Positions 25,073 to 33,579 of a stretch of DNA of 64,000 bases are shown piece after piece. The notes below the pieces were generated by a model that worked only from the letters and a program-made list of their open reading frames with translations, ran no database searches and was not told where the DNA came from. This DNA comes from Sulfopaludibacter sp963835555 (lineage in GTDB: Bacteria > Acidobacteriota > Terriglobia > Bryobacterales > Bryobacteraceae). The stretch is taken from contig CAWIGC010000041.1 of NCBI GenBank assembly GCA_963835555.1, positions 1-64,000 on the forward strand, written 5' to 3'. The position numbers and the translations under genes are program-made. The first letter of the stretch is position 1; each line of letters begins with the position of its first letter.

Positions 25073-26855
25073 CCTAGTGTCACGCATTATCTGCAAATAG
25101 CTGAAAACAGTGCTTGTAATGCGCTTTATAGTGGTCCATGATGGTGACACAGGAGCGCCTACTTGTTCGTTCGCACGCAGACCAACGGTTCCCGAACTTA
25201 TCTGCTCATTGTGGATAACCAGTGGGTCGACGGCAAGGTCAAGCAGCGCGTCGTGCTTCGTCTCGGCCGCCTTGATGAGTTGCTGGCCAGCGGCCGGCTT
25301 GACTCCTTGATCCAGTCGCTGGGACGGTTCTCCGAGAAACTCGCCGTCCTCGGCGCCCATTCACGCGGCGACAGCATCACCACTCGCAGTGCCAGGATCG
25401 GACCAGCCCTGATCTTCCAACGACTCTGGCAGGCACGCTTGATCGACAAAGTCCTGACGACCTTGCTCGAAGGCAGGCGCTTCGAGTTCTCCGTCGAGCG
25501 GGCCATTTTCCTCACCGTGCTGCATCGCCTTTTCGCGCCGGGCAGTGACCGTGCCGCTGAGAAGTGGAAGGACGACTACGCCATCGAAGGCGTCGGCGAT
25601 CTGGGTTTGCACCAACTCTACCGGGCCATGGCCTGGCTGGGCGAGGTGCTTCCGAAAGACCAGCAGGACGGGGCCACGCCTTTCGCTCCCCGCACCAACA
25701 AAGACCTCATTGAGGAGGCGTTGTTCGCACAACGTCGTGATCTGTTCAGCGATTTGGACATCGTGTTTTTCGATACCACGTCGATCTACTTCGAGGGCGA
25801 AGGCGGCGAGACGATCGGCCAGCGTGGGCACTCCAAAGATCATCGACCCGACCTGAAGCAGATGGTGGTAGGTATGGTGCTGGACCACGACGGCAATCCG
25901 CTCTGCACCGAACTGTGGCCGGGCAATACGGCTGATGTGAAGAGCCTGGTTCCCATTGTGGAACGGTTGAAGAACCGGTTCGGAATCGGATCGGTGTGCA
26001 TCGTTGCCGACCGGGGGATGATCAGCGCCGCGACCCTGGCGGAAGTGGAGAAACGAGAGTGGAAGTACATCCTGGGCGTGCGCATGCGGAGTTCGACGGA
26101 AGCCAAGGCGGTGGTGGCACGCGCCGGCCGCTATGCGGAAGTGCATCCCCCAAGCGACGACCGGGACGATCCCTCGCCGCTGAAGGTGAAAGAAGTCTGG
26201 GTGGAGGATACGCGGCGGTATGTGGTGTGCGTGAACGAGGATCAAGCCAAGAAGGACCGCCACGACCGCCAAGCCGTGGTAGCGTCGCTGCGCGACGCGT
26301 TGGGCAAGGGAGACAAATCTCTGGTGGGCAACAAAGGGTATCGCAAATACCTGCGCGGGGGCGGCAAACAGTTCACCGTTGACGAGGACAAAATCAAGGA
26401 GGAAGCGCGCTACGACGGCAAGTGGGTGCTGACGACGAACATGGATTTGTCGCCGCGTGAGGTGGCGCTGAAGTACAAGCAACTGTGGATGGTGGAGGAT
26501 GTCTTCCGCTCGATGAAATCGCTACTGGATACGCGGCCGATCTATCCCAAGTGCGACGAAACCATTCGCGGGCATGTATTTTGCTCGTTCCTGGCACTGC
26601 TGCTGCGCAAGGAACTGCAAGACCGTTTGGCGCACAAGGAGTGGAATCTGGAATGGGCCGACGTGATCCGGGATCTGGATAACCTCATCGAGATGGAAGT
26701 CGCGATCAGCGGCAAGGGTTACATTTTTCGCGGCCAGACTTCCGGCGTGGCGGGCAAAGTGTTTCAAGGCTGTGGCGTCGCCCTGCCACCGGCGCTACGC
26801 CCATGCTGAACTCATCTTCAATTCGGATCAGGCGGAGAGAAAGCGTGTCACTAGG
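25073..26855 (+). mobile_element. IS1634-family insertion sequence, about 1.78 kb
   Basis: The ends read CCTAGTGTCACGCATTATCT at the left and, reverse-complemented, CCTAGTGACACGCTTTCTCT at the right: an imperfect inverted repeat of about 22 bp. One full-length transposase gene fills the interior. The bases just outside are partly inverted copies (GAAATC on both sides), so no simple target duplication could be read. A decayed transposase remnant and a truncated TOPRIM gene follow, marking an insertion hotspot. Confidence 0.85.
25163..26809 (+). CDS. IS1634 family transposase
   Basis: 548 residues, the usual family length. The DDE domain shows the first Asp in DIVFFDTTSIYFEGEGGETI, the second in VCIVADRGMISAATLAEVEK (YREK-like second block), and the Glu in YKQLWMVEDVFRSMKSLLDT. 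The N-terminal part has the RTQTNGSRTYLLIVDNQWVD start typical of these proteins. GTG-rich upstream context gives ribosome site AGGAG before 25163 (start TTG). It moves its own element. It is intact and likely active. Confidence 0.92.
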   Translation: MFVRTQTNGSRTYLLIVDNQWVDGKVKQRVVLRLGRLDELLASGRLDSLIQSLGRFSEKLAVLGAHSRGDSITTRSARIGPALIFQRLWQARLIDKVLTTLLEGRRFEFSVERAIFLTVLHRLFAPGSDRAAEKWKDDYAIEGVGDLGLHQLYRAMAWLGEVLPKDQQDGATPFAPRTNKDLIEEALFAQRRDLFSDLDIVFFDTTSIYFEGEGGETIGQRGHSKDHRPDLKQMVVGMVLDHDGNPLCTELWPGNTADVKSLVPIVERLKNRFGIGSVCIVADRGMISAATLAEVEKREWKYILGVRMRSSTEAKAVVARAGRYAEVHPPSDDRDDPSPLKVKEVWVEDTRRYVVCVNEDQAKKDRHDRQAVVASLRDALGKGDKSLVGNKGYRKYLRGGGKQFTVDEDKIKEEARYDGKWVLTTNMDLSPREVALKYKQLWMVEDVFRSMKSLLDTRPIYPKCDETIRGHVFCSFLALLLRKELQDRLAHKEWNLEWADVIRDLDNLIEMEVAISGKGYIFRGQTSGVAGKVFQGCGVALPPALRPC

Positions 26856-26919
26856 CCGATTTCAAAACTGCAACCATTGGGAAATGAAAGACTTCCGCCG
26901 ACATGGTGTAGAAGATGAG

Positions 26920-27370
26920 TCATGCCGCCAAACTGGTTCCTTCAGTTCTGGACAGGTCAAGTCGGTCGCGGAGAAATTTCACCAGGATGACGGTTTTGGC
27001 GGCAGTTGAGAGAAATTCCGGAAAGGTATTGCGCAGGGCAATGGCCACGACATGTTCCGACGGCGCCAGTCCTTGGCGGACCGTACGGATCCAGGAGCCA
27101 AAGGACTTCCATACTAACTTGGGTTTCATCGCCGAGAGGATCTGAAGCAGTCCTTGGGCAATGAGGCCGAGTTGGATGTGGCGATGATAGGCCGCGATCT
27201 TCCGGCGGACGGCATTGCGGTAGTCCTCGGACTTGTGGTGTAGGTACTGGTTGCCACTCGCACGCCGGAGTGGCGTCATGGCTGTCAGTGCCGAAATAAA
27301 ACACCCGCAATATTGCCGATTTCCCCCATCCGGGTTGGCGGCAACCTGGGCGAGGACGCGGTAGGTACTC
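26920..27370 (-). pseudogene. Transposase C-terminal remnant (IS4/IS701-like superfamily)
   Basis: On the minus strand a frame open from about 27370 to 26920 reads TAMTPLRRASGNQYLHHKSE, then RRKIAAYHRHIQLGLIAQGL, LVWKSFGSWIRTVRQGLAPS and RNTFPEFL, which resembles the C-terminal part of DDE transposases. The N-terminal catalytic part is absent. The frame begins at a CTATAG that gives a stop on both strands, where the truncated TOPRIM gene starts in the opposite direction. It has no start codon of its own upstream and is dead. Confidence 0.65.
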
Positions 27371-27375
27371 TATAG

Positions 27376-28212
27376 CAGTTTCTACATCTTCGGCGCGGCG
27401 CCGACAAGATCGTCGTCAAGCGCAATGGCAATGGCCATTATGTCTTCTTTTCCGTGAGAGATGACCGGGACAACGGCACCGTCATCGATCTTCTGCAAAG
27501 GCGCCAGAATCTGAGTCTCGGTGCGGTGCGTCAGATCCTGCGGCCATGGATCGGCCGGTCTGCGATCTCCTCGCAGTTCCCCAAACTGGAGCCGGCCGGG
27601 CCGGACCGGATGCGTGTCGAAGGCGCGTACCGGCGCATGGCAGACGCACAGCGGTTTCCGTATCTCGAACACGAGCGCTGTGTGCCCGCAGCAGCGCTGT
27701 TATCGCCGCGGTTGGCGGGCCGCATGCGGATCGACTCCCTCGGCAACACGGTATTTCCACATTCCGATGCCGTGGGGTTGTGCGGATACGAGATCAAGAA
27801 TCGTGGATTCACCGGCTTTGCCGCCGGGGGCCAAAAGGGTTTGTGGATGTCGCATACCCAGCCGGCCGACCGGCGTCTGATCTTGACCGAGAGCGCCGTG
27901 GACGCGCTCTCCCATGCCGCGCTGTTTCCGGATGCGGAGGACCAGACCCGCTATGCCAGCTTGGGTGGCAAACCAAGCTCGCGGCAAAGGGAACTGGTCC
28001 AAGCGACTATCGCGAAGCTACCGGCCGGGGCCGAAATCGTAGCGGCATTCGACGCCGATGGTGCAGGACGCCAGCTGGTGGAGGTAATTCGTGAGGCGGT
28101 AGCGAGTATCGCCCGCAGAACGGAAAGAAGTGACTTGATTTTCAAAGCTCACCTTCCGACGCAGGAAGGGGAGGACTGGAATACGGTCCTGCAGAAAGTC
28201 GGACTGGTATGA
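27376..28212 (+). pseudogene. DUF3991/TOPRIM protein, 5'-truncated
   Basis: Open from the TAG at 27373-27375 to the stop at 28212. Reading starts QFLHLRRGADKIVVKRNGNG and continues with FFSVRDDRDNGTVIDLLQRR, a DUF3991 middle part and a TOPRIM domain (LTESAVDALSHAAL with the Glu, EIVAAFDADGAGRQL with the DxD). Complete relatives begin about 35-45 residues earlier. Such proteins sit beside relaxase and mobilisation genes on plasmids and integrative elements. An internal ATG/GTG (27454) could give a 252-residue product. Its last 190 bases lie inside a long inverted repeat. Confidence 0.75.
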
Positions 28213-28347
28213 CAGCCGGCATTCTCAGGGCTGACGATGAGGGACCGGACTGGGTCAAACTGGACTTGCCAGACCGCCAGCCGGTAAGGTAAAACAAGTT
28301 CGTCCAGGGTGATGGTCCGTTGGCCGGTTTTGAAGTGATCCTCTATG
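28024..28347 (+). repeat. 324-bp inverted repeat, left arm
   Basis: Pairs with 31518-31841 in inverted orientation without gaps; about five or six mismatches were counted by eye, so identity is near 98%. It covers the TOPRIM 3' end plus 135 bases beyond its stop. At its right edge ATGGCCGGTTTTGAAGTGAT follows a near copy, giving a small tandem repeat that could mark an element end. Confidence 0.9.
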
Positions 28348-28958
28348 GCCGGTTTTGAAGTGATCCCCGAGGGGGGGCCGTGAATTTCAGGTGAATACCC
28401 CCGAGGAGGTAGCTGCGGCGCTGGCCGATGGCTGCCACGAGCGAAAGCCATGGAACCCTGCCCTTCTGCCTTCCCCCGAGGTCCCCTCAGGGGCGCACGG
28501 CAGCATTTCATAACCTCTTTAATTTTAATTCCAACGATCCCCCCTGTGACTTGAACCGTAAAATGGCAGCAACTGCCACTTTATGCTTCCCTGCTGCTGC
28601 ATCTTCTGCGTCCTTTCCTGAGGGCCGGCGGTCTAATTCCACCGTCAGGATGGGGGCTGCTTCTGCGTGTCCCGCGCTCGGAACACTCTCAATCGGTGTT
28701 TGCACGGTAGTGCCCTGCATCTCCGGAATGTGCGTCTATCCAAGTCGAGTTGGCGAAACTGCTCAGGGTTGCCGGTAAAGCTGGGCGACCAGGGAGGATC
28801 TATTGCTCAGAACGCCGGGTTCGGGACCACCGGCCCGGCCAAAGTCCGAGATGGCGACAACGCGTCCACGATTCCGATGCACGCTATCAGTAGCAGCAGA
28901 TGGAGCGGTCCGAAAAGCTTCACGGGTCGATTGTATCTCGTAAGCCGTTGCGCGCCGA
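28213..28958. other. Gene-poor stretch beyond the TOPRIM remnant
   Basis: About 750 bp. The first 135 bases belong to the inverted repeat arm. A duplicated GGCCGGTTTTGAAGTGATCC lies at about 28322-28370, directly at the arm boundary. Open frames further on (28428-28778) lack motifs and ribosome sites. Confidence 0.45.
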
Positions 28959-30014
28959 TCAATCGTGGCGCGGCCGGTCGGCTCCGCGGGCGCGTTGGAA
29001 ATCATCCATTTCATGAGCGGCGTTGATACGGTCGATGGGGTTGCCGCTCTGGTAAGCGGGCGGAATGGTCTGCGCGATGCGAGCGGCGACCCGGGCATTC
29101 TCAAGATCGGCCAACTTTCTGAAATAGGCGCCGAACTCGGTGAGGTTGGCGAAGCGCGGGGTGTGCGGGGATGCCAGGATGTTGGCCATGGCCTTACCCA
29201 AACCAGAGACACGCAGCAGTTGAATGGCGCGCTCGCGGCTGCGCGGAACGCCGTCGCCAATGTCGTATGCGATTCCCATTTCGAATTGCGCCTTGTCGAA
29301 GCCCTGGTTGGCACTCGCCATATACAGTTGACGCGCCTTCGCGTGATCCTTGGGAAGACCGCCGTCCCCTTCGTCATACATCCCCGCCAGGGCGTATTGC
29401 GAGGCTCGATGGCCTTGCGCCGCGGCCAGACCGAACCAGTGTGCCGCCGCCACGTCGTCAGGTTTGACGCCGTTGCCATCCTGGTACGCGATGCCGAGAG
29501 TGGCCTGCGCGCGCGGGTGACCCATGCGGCCAGCCTGCAGGAGCAGCGGCATCGCCTCGCGATACTGATTGCGCTCGATGAGAGTCAAACTGCGCTGCCA
29601 CATGGCTTCGGCCTCGGCTTTTTGCGCCGGTGTGAGGGAGGACGGCGGCACGGTGGGATAAGAGGACGCGGGGTTGGAGCCAGGATTCCTGCCGTCGCCG
29701 GAGCCCGCGCCGTCCCGGTGATCGAGGCGGATCTGCCCATAGTTGCCCTTGAGTTCGCGCGAGCAGTTCACCTCAGTGCGGCTGTACATGGTGCAGTAGT
29801 TCACTTCGTTGAGCAGTTGGTTCAGCCGTTCCGCCGGAACACTGTACGTGAAAGCACACGGATTGGCGCCGCCGCCGTAGTAGTTGGTGGAGTTCGGGCC
29901 CCCACCATTGGCAGCACCGCAACCGCCATTGGGAGCGGCGGGCTGCCTCGGCTGCTGTGCGAAAACCGCAGTGGATGCCAGCAAAATGGTAGCTAGTAGA
30001 TAGGGTCGACGCAT
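28959..30014 (-). CDS. Secreted Sel1/TPR-like repeat protein
   Basis: 351 residues with a signal peptide (MRRPYLLATILLASTAVFAQ). A Gly/Asn/Pro-rich linker (about 20-125) precedes Sel1-like repeats: MGHPRAQATLGIAYQDGNGV, AAHWFGLAAAQGHRASQYAL and ARQLYMASANQGFDKAQFEM. Sel1 repeats are 36-residue helical pairs used for protein binding. Location is periplasmic or outer. It is the only clearly intact gene enclosed by the 324-bp inverted repeat arms, so it may be cargo of whatever element produced them. Confidence 0.85.
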   Translation of the reverse strand: MRRPYLLATILLASTAVFAQQPRQPAAPNGGCGAANGGGPNSTNYYGGGANPCAFTYSVPAERLNQLLNEVNYCTMYSRTEVNCSRELKGNYGQIRLDHRDGAGSGDGRNPGSNPASSYPTVPPSSLTPAQKAEAEAMWQRSLTLIERNQYREAMPLLLQAGRMGHPRAQATLGIAYQDGNGVKPDDVAAAHWFGLAAAQGHRASQYALAGMYDEGDGGLPKDHAKARQLYMASANQGFDKAQFEMGIAYDIGDGVPRSRERAIQLLRVSGLGKAMANILASPHTPRFANLTEFGAYFRKLADLENARVAARIAQTIPPAYQSGNPIDRINAAHEMDDFQRARGADRPRHD

Positions 30015-30128
30015 GTTTCTTTCTCCTCCGGATGACGCTTACCAATCTCGCCCACTAAATACCTTGGATTTCCCTTCCCGGGCGAGAGGTAGGGTACTGC
30101 CATTGCGGATAGTGAGATCCTAAAATAG

Positions 30129-30308
30129 ATGGCTAAGAGTACACAACGGCAGATCGATCGCTGGCTGCGCCGTTTTAACCAGGATTTCCGTTTTGGCTCC
30201 GGTTTCTGGTCAGCATATCACAGGTCGCCAACTATAGATCCTCCAAAGATTCGCAATACAACGTCAAAATGGAAATGTGGGTTTCGGCCATATCGGAGGT
30301 CAGTATGA
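30129..30308 (+). CDS. Possible small basic protein, 59 aa
   Basis: An open frame from ATG 30129 begins MAKSTQRQIDRWLRRFNQDF and is rich in Arg and aromatic residues. No ribosome site of quality and no family were recognised. It ends 63 bases before the next open frame on the same strand. It may be a remnant of a larger gene. Confidence 0.25.
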   Translation: MAKSTQRQIDRWLRRFNQDFRFGSGFWSAYHRSPTIDPPKIRNTTSKWKCGFRPYRRSV

Positions 30309-30371
30309 TCCTGGCTGGCACGAAAACGTGCTCTTTGTGAAAGGCGGAGGGTCCGCTGGCTCGTTAGTAGG

Positions 30372-31142
30372 GTGTCCGTGCTGCGACGACAGCAGCGGCA
30401 AGGCCATCCCGACGCAGCGCTGGGATATCAGGTAGTTCTCTTCAGGAGGGATACAACGCTTCCAAGTGACGAGATTGTAAAACACTGGTTGTTGAATCTG
30501 GCCGTGAGTTTTCCTATTCCGCTTTGGCGACTCTACCCTGTTGTGAGGGTGGAGGGTCTGAACGTGAAGGAACTTCCTGGTTTCACAGCCGAAGATTACG
30601 CCGAGGCATTACGGGGGCTCTTCAGCGATCAGATGGTCCGGATCTCAGACCCAGAAGGTCCACGTATGCCTGACTGGACTGACACCATACGGCTACTCCA
30701 ACATTTGCCTGTCGCTCCCCCATGGGACATGGCAAAAAGTCCGGGCGGACAAATCAACTTCGAGTTGACGCCTCGTGGTGGAATGGCGTGGGAGGTTGCG
30801 GCGTGTCCGGACTGGACTCACATACTGATTGAGAGTTCAGACCTGAAATCCTGCGAATTGCTCTCGCCTGATCGAAACCTCTTAATGGCTTATCTAGGAT
30901 GGTATCCCGAAATCCACGACCAGGCGATCGTTTTGGAGACGGTAGAATTGACCCATCGAACCGACTTCCCAATTCTCTACTGGAAGCGACTGCCGTCGGT
31001 TTACAACGCCGTCTTCCAGTTGAAACCTCCAACGGACGGCCCGCAGAGAGCTACGCCATTATCCTCCTTCCCCTGGTTTAGAGACTGGGCCGCTCTAAAG
31101 TGGCACCGAGATCCGTGGGATCTACCACATTGGCCTCGATAA
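30372..31142 (+). CDS. Protein of unknown function
   Basis: 256 codons, start uncertain (GTG 30372 or later). The middle is well mixed and looks coding: EGLNVKELPGFTAEDYAEAL, VRISDPEGPRMPDWTDTIRL, then an acidic LIESSDLKSCELLSPDRNLL and aromatic C-terminus FPWFRDWAALKWHRDPWDLP. No signal peptide, membrane segment or known motif is visible. Its lower GC than the surroundings suggests transfer. It lies inside the inverted repeat bracket, downstream of the Sel1 gene on the other strand. Confidence 0.5.
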   Translation: MSVLRRQQRQGHPDAALGYQVVLFRRDTTLPSDEIVKHWLLNLAVSFPIPLWRLYPVVRVEGLNVKELPGFTAEDYAEALRGLFSDQMVRISDPEGPRMPDWTDTIRLLQHLPVAPPWDMAKSPGGQINFELTPRGGMAWEVAACPDWTHILIESSDLKSCELLSPDRNLLMAYLGWYPEIHDQAIVLETVELTHRTDFPILYWKRLPSVYNAVFQLKPPTDGPQRATPLSSFPWFRDWAALKWHRDPWDLPHWPR

Positions 31143-31199
31143 TCCAGGTCCTGTTTATCCCAGCTATGAACAGAAAGACGATGCTACGCGCCGACAGAA

Positions 31200-31217
31200 G
31201 GGGTGACACGTCACCCC
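31200..31217. promoter_or_regulatory. 18-bp palindrome, possible operator
   Basis: GGGGTGACACGTCACCCC is a perfect inverted repeat of 8-base arms around AC, in the gene-free stretch after the unknown gene. It resembles a dimeric repressor site, but no adjacent intact gene would be controlled by it. Confidence 0.3.
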
Positions 31218-31365
31218 AGGATGGGTTGGCGTATGCAAACGCGGCGTTCGCAAACGTTAACGTCTTTACTACCAACTGGTTGCAGCGAAAATACCCGATT
31301 TTCGCGTTCCGCCGCGTTCCCGCGCGTTAACTTGTTGATTTTCTGTTTAGCCGCCGAAGAGCGGC

Positions 31366-31530
31366 TCAGCGGTAGGCGTCGCGGCGATCACGGATGCGGT
31401 GGATGGTGATGGTGTCGTCCGTCTCGTCGAAGATCACGCGGTGGTTGCCGACCCGGAGACGGAGCAGCCCTTCGAACTCGCCGCTGAGCGGCTTGACCCT
31501 GCCAGCACCGGTGGCCGCATAGAGGATCAC
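31366..31530 (-). pseudogene. RelE/ParE-type toxin, C-terminal remnant
   Basis: The minus strand from 31530 to 31366 reads RVKPLSGEFEGLLRLRVGNH, then RVIFDETDDTITIHRIRDRR and DAYR before the stop. This is the C-terminal half of the RelE/ParE fold (about 54 of the usual 85-90 residues). The gene is cut where the inverted repeat arm begins (31518). No antitoxin gene is seen next to it. It was probably disrupted by the event that placed the repeat. Confidence 0.75.
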
Positions 31531-31841
31531 TTCAAAACCGGCCAACAGACCATCACCCTGGACGAACTTGTTTTACCTTACCGGCTGGCGGTCTGGCAAG
31601 TCCAGTTTGACCCAGTCCGGTCCCTCATCGTCAGCCATGAGAATGCCGGCTGTCATACCAGCCCGACTTTCTGCAGGACCGTATTCCAGTCCTCCCCTTC
31701 CTGCGTCGGAAGGTGAGCTTTGAAAATCAAGTCACTTCTTCCCGTTCTGCGGGCGATACTCGCTACCGCCTCACGAATTACCTCCACCAGCTGGCGTCCT
31801 GCATCATCGGCGTCGAATGCCGCTACAATTTCGGCCCCGGC
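31518..31841 (-). repeat. 324-bp inverted repeat, right arm
   Basis: Inverted copy of 28024-28347. Its outer side (31841) ends inside the TOPRIM reading frame at the same base as the left arm, and its inner side joins the relE remnant. Equal lengths without indels point to a recent duplication or to the two ends of one element. Confidence 0.9.
31653..31841 (-). pseudogene. DUF3991/TOPRIM C-terminal remnant, second copy
   Basis: On the minus strand GAEIVAAFDADDAGRQLVEV and onward to NTVLQKVGLV repeats the end of the TOPRIM gene at 27376-28212, with one Gly/Asp change in the DxD region (DADGAG versus DADDAG). Upstream of 31841 the sequence is unrelated, so only about 62 residues remain. Confidence 0.8.
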
Positions 31842-31987
31842 AAGCGGATTGTGAGGCTGAACTTCGGCCGCCGGAACGATCCGGTCCTGCCCATCTTGCG
31901 ACGCGTCCTGCGCGAGGCGCGGAGCCGCGTGGGCCAGGCCGCATCCAGTGTTAATCTGGTTCATCAAACTCAACTTGGAAGGAAAGC

Positions 31988-32508
31988 ATGAACGTGAGGC
32001 TTGCAGCCCTCTCTGGATTATTGGCGTTGATCATTTTGGTTTCGGTTCGTACGGAGACCGCCGCGGCGACGGCCAAGAAGTACTCCTGCGAGAGTTGCTC
32101 GGCCGAAGGCGTGAAATCCACCGCCTCTACCGCTCTTGGCCCGGTCACCAAGTCGAGCGGCTGCCGGGTTCGGAAGGGATCGGGCAATCTCCCAATGCAA
32201 GATCCGACGAGCGGTATGGCGTCCACAAGGACCGAGCCACTTGCGAATTGGACCACTTGGTTCCCTTGGAACTGGGCGGCGCCGACACGCTCGACAACCT
32301 CTGGCCAGAGTGCGGGCCGTTCGGCGCTGAGGGATTGAAGGTCTGCTTCAAAGAGAAGGATCTGGTCGAAGATTATCTGACCGCGTTCGTCAAAAACGGG
32401 AGCATGCAGCTTCGGGAAGCGCAGGCCGCCATCGCGAAGGACTGGACTCAATATCGAGACACCGCCTTGAGGTACTGCGCTTCGCGATGGTGCTCGGCCG
32501 AGCAGTAG
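31988..32508 (+). pseudogene. Secreted HNH-like nuclease-type protein, frameshifted
   Basis: The ATG at 31988 starts a signal peptide (MNVRLAALSGLLALIILVSV) and a Cys pair (YSCESC), but this frame ends in non-conserved sequence. The conserved part is one frame over: ATCELDHLVPLELGGADTLD, NLWPECGP, then a helical tail ending at 32508. The ELDHLxPLELGG motif is typical of HNH-like secreted proteins in Acidobacteria and Proteobacteria. The shift falls between about 32140 and 32235. A single indel restores a protein of about 170 residues. Confidence 0.65.
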
Positions 32509-32569
32509 GGACTGCGGCTAAACTCGGCTAAACTGGTTCGGGATAGGCAACGTCCAGGATCAAATCCGC

Positions 32570-32854
32570 CTATCCTGGTACCCAGATACCTTTGGCGGCG
32601 ATCACGTCGGCGCTCCGGGGCAATTGCAGCGGCTCGGCAGACTTCGTGTAGAAGGCTAGTCCTTTGTACCCCACCAAATACTGATAGTTCTTAGTGAAAA
32701 GGCCGCCTGTGGCAACTACCACCAAAGGGTCCGGTACGCGACCAACGATCTTCAGAAATTCTGCCGGATCGAGACGCACGAGAACGCCGGATGCTTTGAT
32801 CGCCTGTGCGATAGCACCGGCTGCCGCGCCTGCCGCCGCTCCTCCTGCCGCCAT
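32570..32854 (-). CDS. Small protein of unknown function
   Basis: 94 residues. An Ala/Gly-rich start (MAAGGAAAGAAAGAIAQAIK) is followed by a compact alpha/beta pattern: VRLDPAEFLKIVGRVPDPLV, VVATGGLFTKNYQYLVGYKG and LAFYTKSAEPLQLP. The second half looks like a conserved small domain, while the Ala-rich start may be a membrane or flexible segment. No family was recognised. It has no near operon partner on the minus strand. Confidence 0.6.
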   Translation of the reverse strand: MAAGGAAAGAAAGAIAQAIKASGVLVRLDPAEFLKIVGRVPDPLVVVATGGLFTKNYQYLVGYKGLAFYTKSAEPLQLPRSADVIAAKGIWVPG

Positions 32855-33073
32855 GGTTCACCCCCGCACCCAATTGTAACCAGTCCGATCAATGCGAACG
32901 GCCTGTTTGCCCGGTCCGAACTGCCGGAACGGAGATTATTCGCATCGGCCCGGCGGACCGCCCGCGAATTGTGGGGCCTCAAGACGGAGATAGAAAGGGA
33001 CCCCGGGGATGCGCGGTGAGCGAGTTTCCGTAGTCTGCGTAGCCGCTGCCGACTTCGGCCTGCATCCCAGGTT

Positions 33074-33415
33074 CTATGCGGTCGCGGCTCGCTTCGCCGC
33101 CCATCGCTTCTTCTGAGCCGCGGCAATCGCTTTTTTGCCGGCCGCGCTGAGTTTCCGCTTCGACTTTGAGGCTTCGGCGGGCGCTGGCGACTCACCTCTG
33201 ACTGCGGCCCAGCGGCGCCGCTGCCCTTCCCTCATTCTCTCCAAGGCTTCGGGGCTTAGTTTGCGTTTGGTCCGACCCCGATTCGTTGGAGCCGGGGCCG
33301 CCGGCGTCCCAGTTAGCATTGCTCGCAGTTCGGCGATCTGCGCGTCAATACCCTGCTTTTGGGCTTCGAAACCAGTGATCGCGGCCTCGATGATTACCTT
33401 CGTCAACGTTGGCAT
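33074..33415 (-). CDS. Basic protein with coiled coil and AT-hook-like/H1-like repeats
   Basis: 113 residues from ATG 33415, which follows GGGGAGGGCGG. The N-terminal half is a coiled coil (TGFEAQKQGIDAQIAELRAM). The C-terminal half repeats a RKLSPEALERMREGQRRRWA / RKLSAAGKKAIAAAQKKRWA unit, each ending in K/RRW. Such K-R-x-LS...KKRWA repeats occur in small histone-like or regulatory proteins of many bacteria. DNA or RNA binding is inferred. It lies downstream of the CHAT/hydrolase operon on the same strand, 164 bases away. Confidence 0.65.
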   Translation of the reverse strand: MPTLTKVIIEAAITGFEAQKQGIDAQIAELRAMLTGTPAAPAPTNRGRTKRKLSPEALERMREGQRRRWAAVRGESPAPAEASKSKRKLSAAGKKAIAAAQKKRWAAKRAATA

Positions 33416-33579
33416 GTGTAAACCGCCCTCCCCGACGATTTGATCAGGTGGTGCCTCATGATGCGGCACAGTCCTATAGTGACACGACGGCCGTGCGGAT
33501 CGTGCCACGTGACAAATGTCGGGCCGGACGTTGCAGGCGCGCGTCATGATATTCGCTATTATCGGAAACTATCTCTGCG

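Noticed and set aside
25361..26482. Minus-strand open frame of 373 codons inside the IS1634-family element
   Set aside because: The plus strand carries the full transposase with DDE residues; the opposite frame is a shadow.
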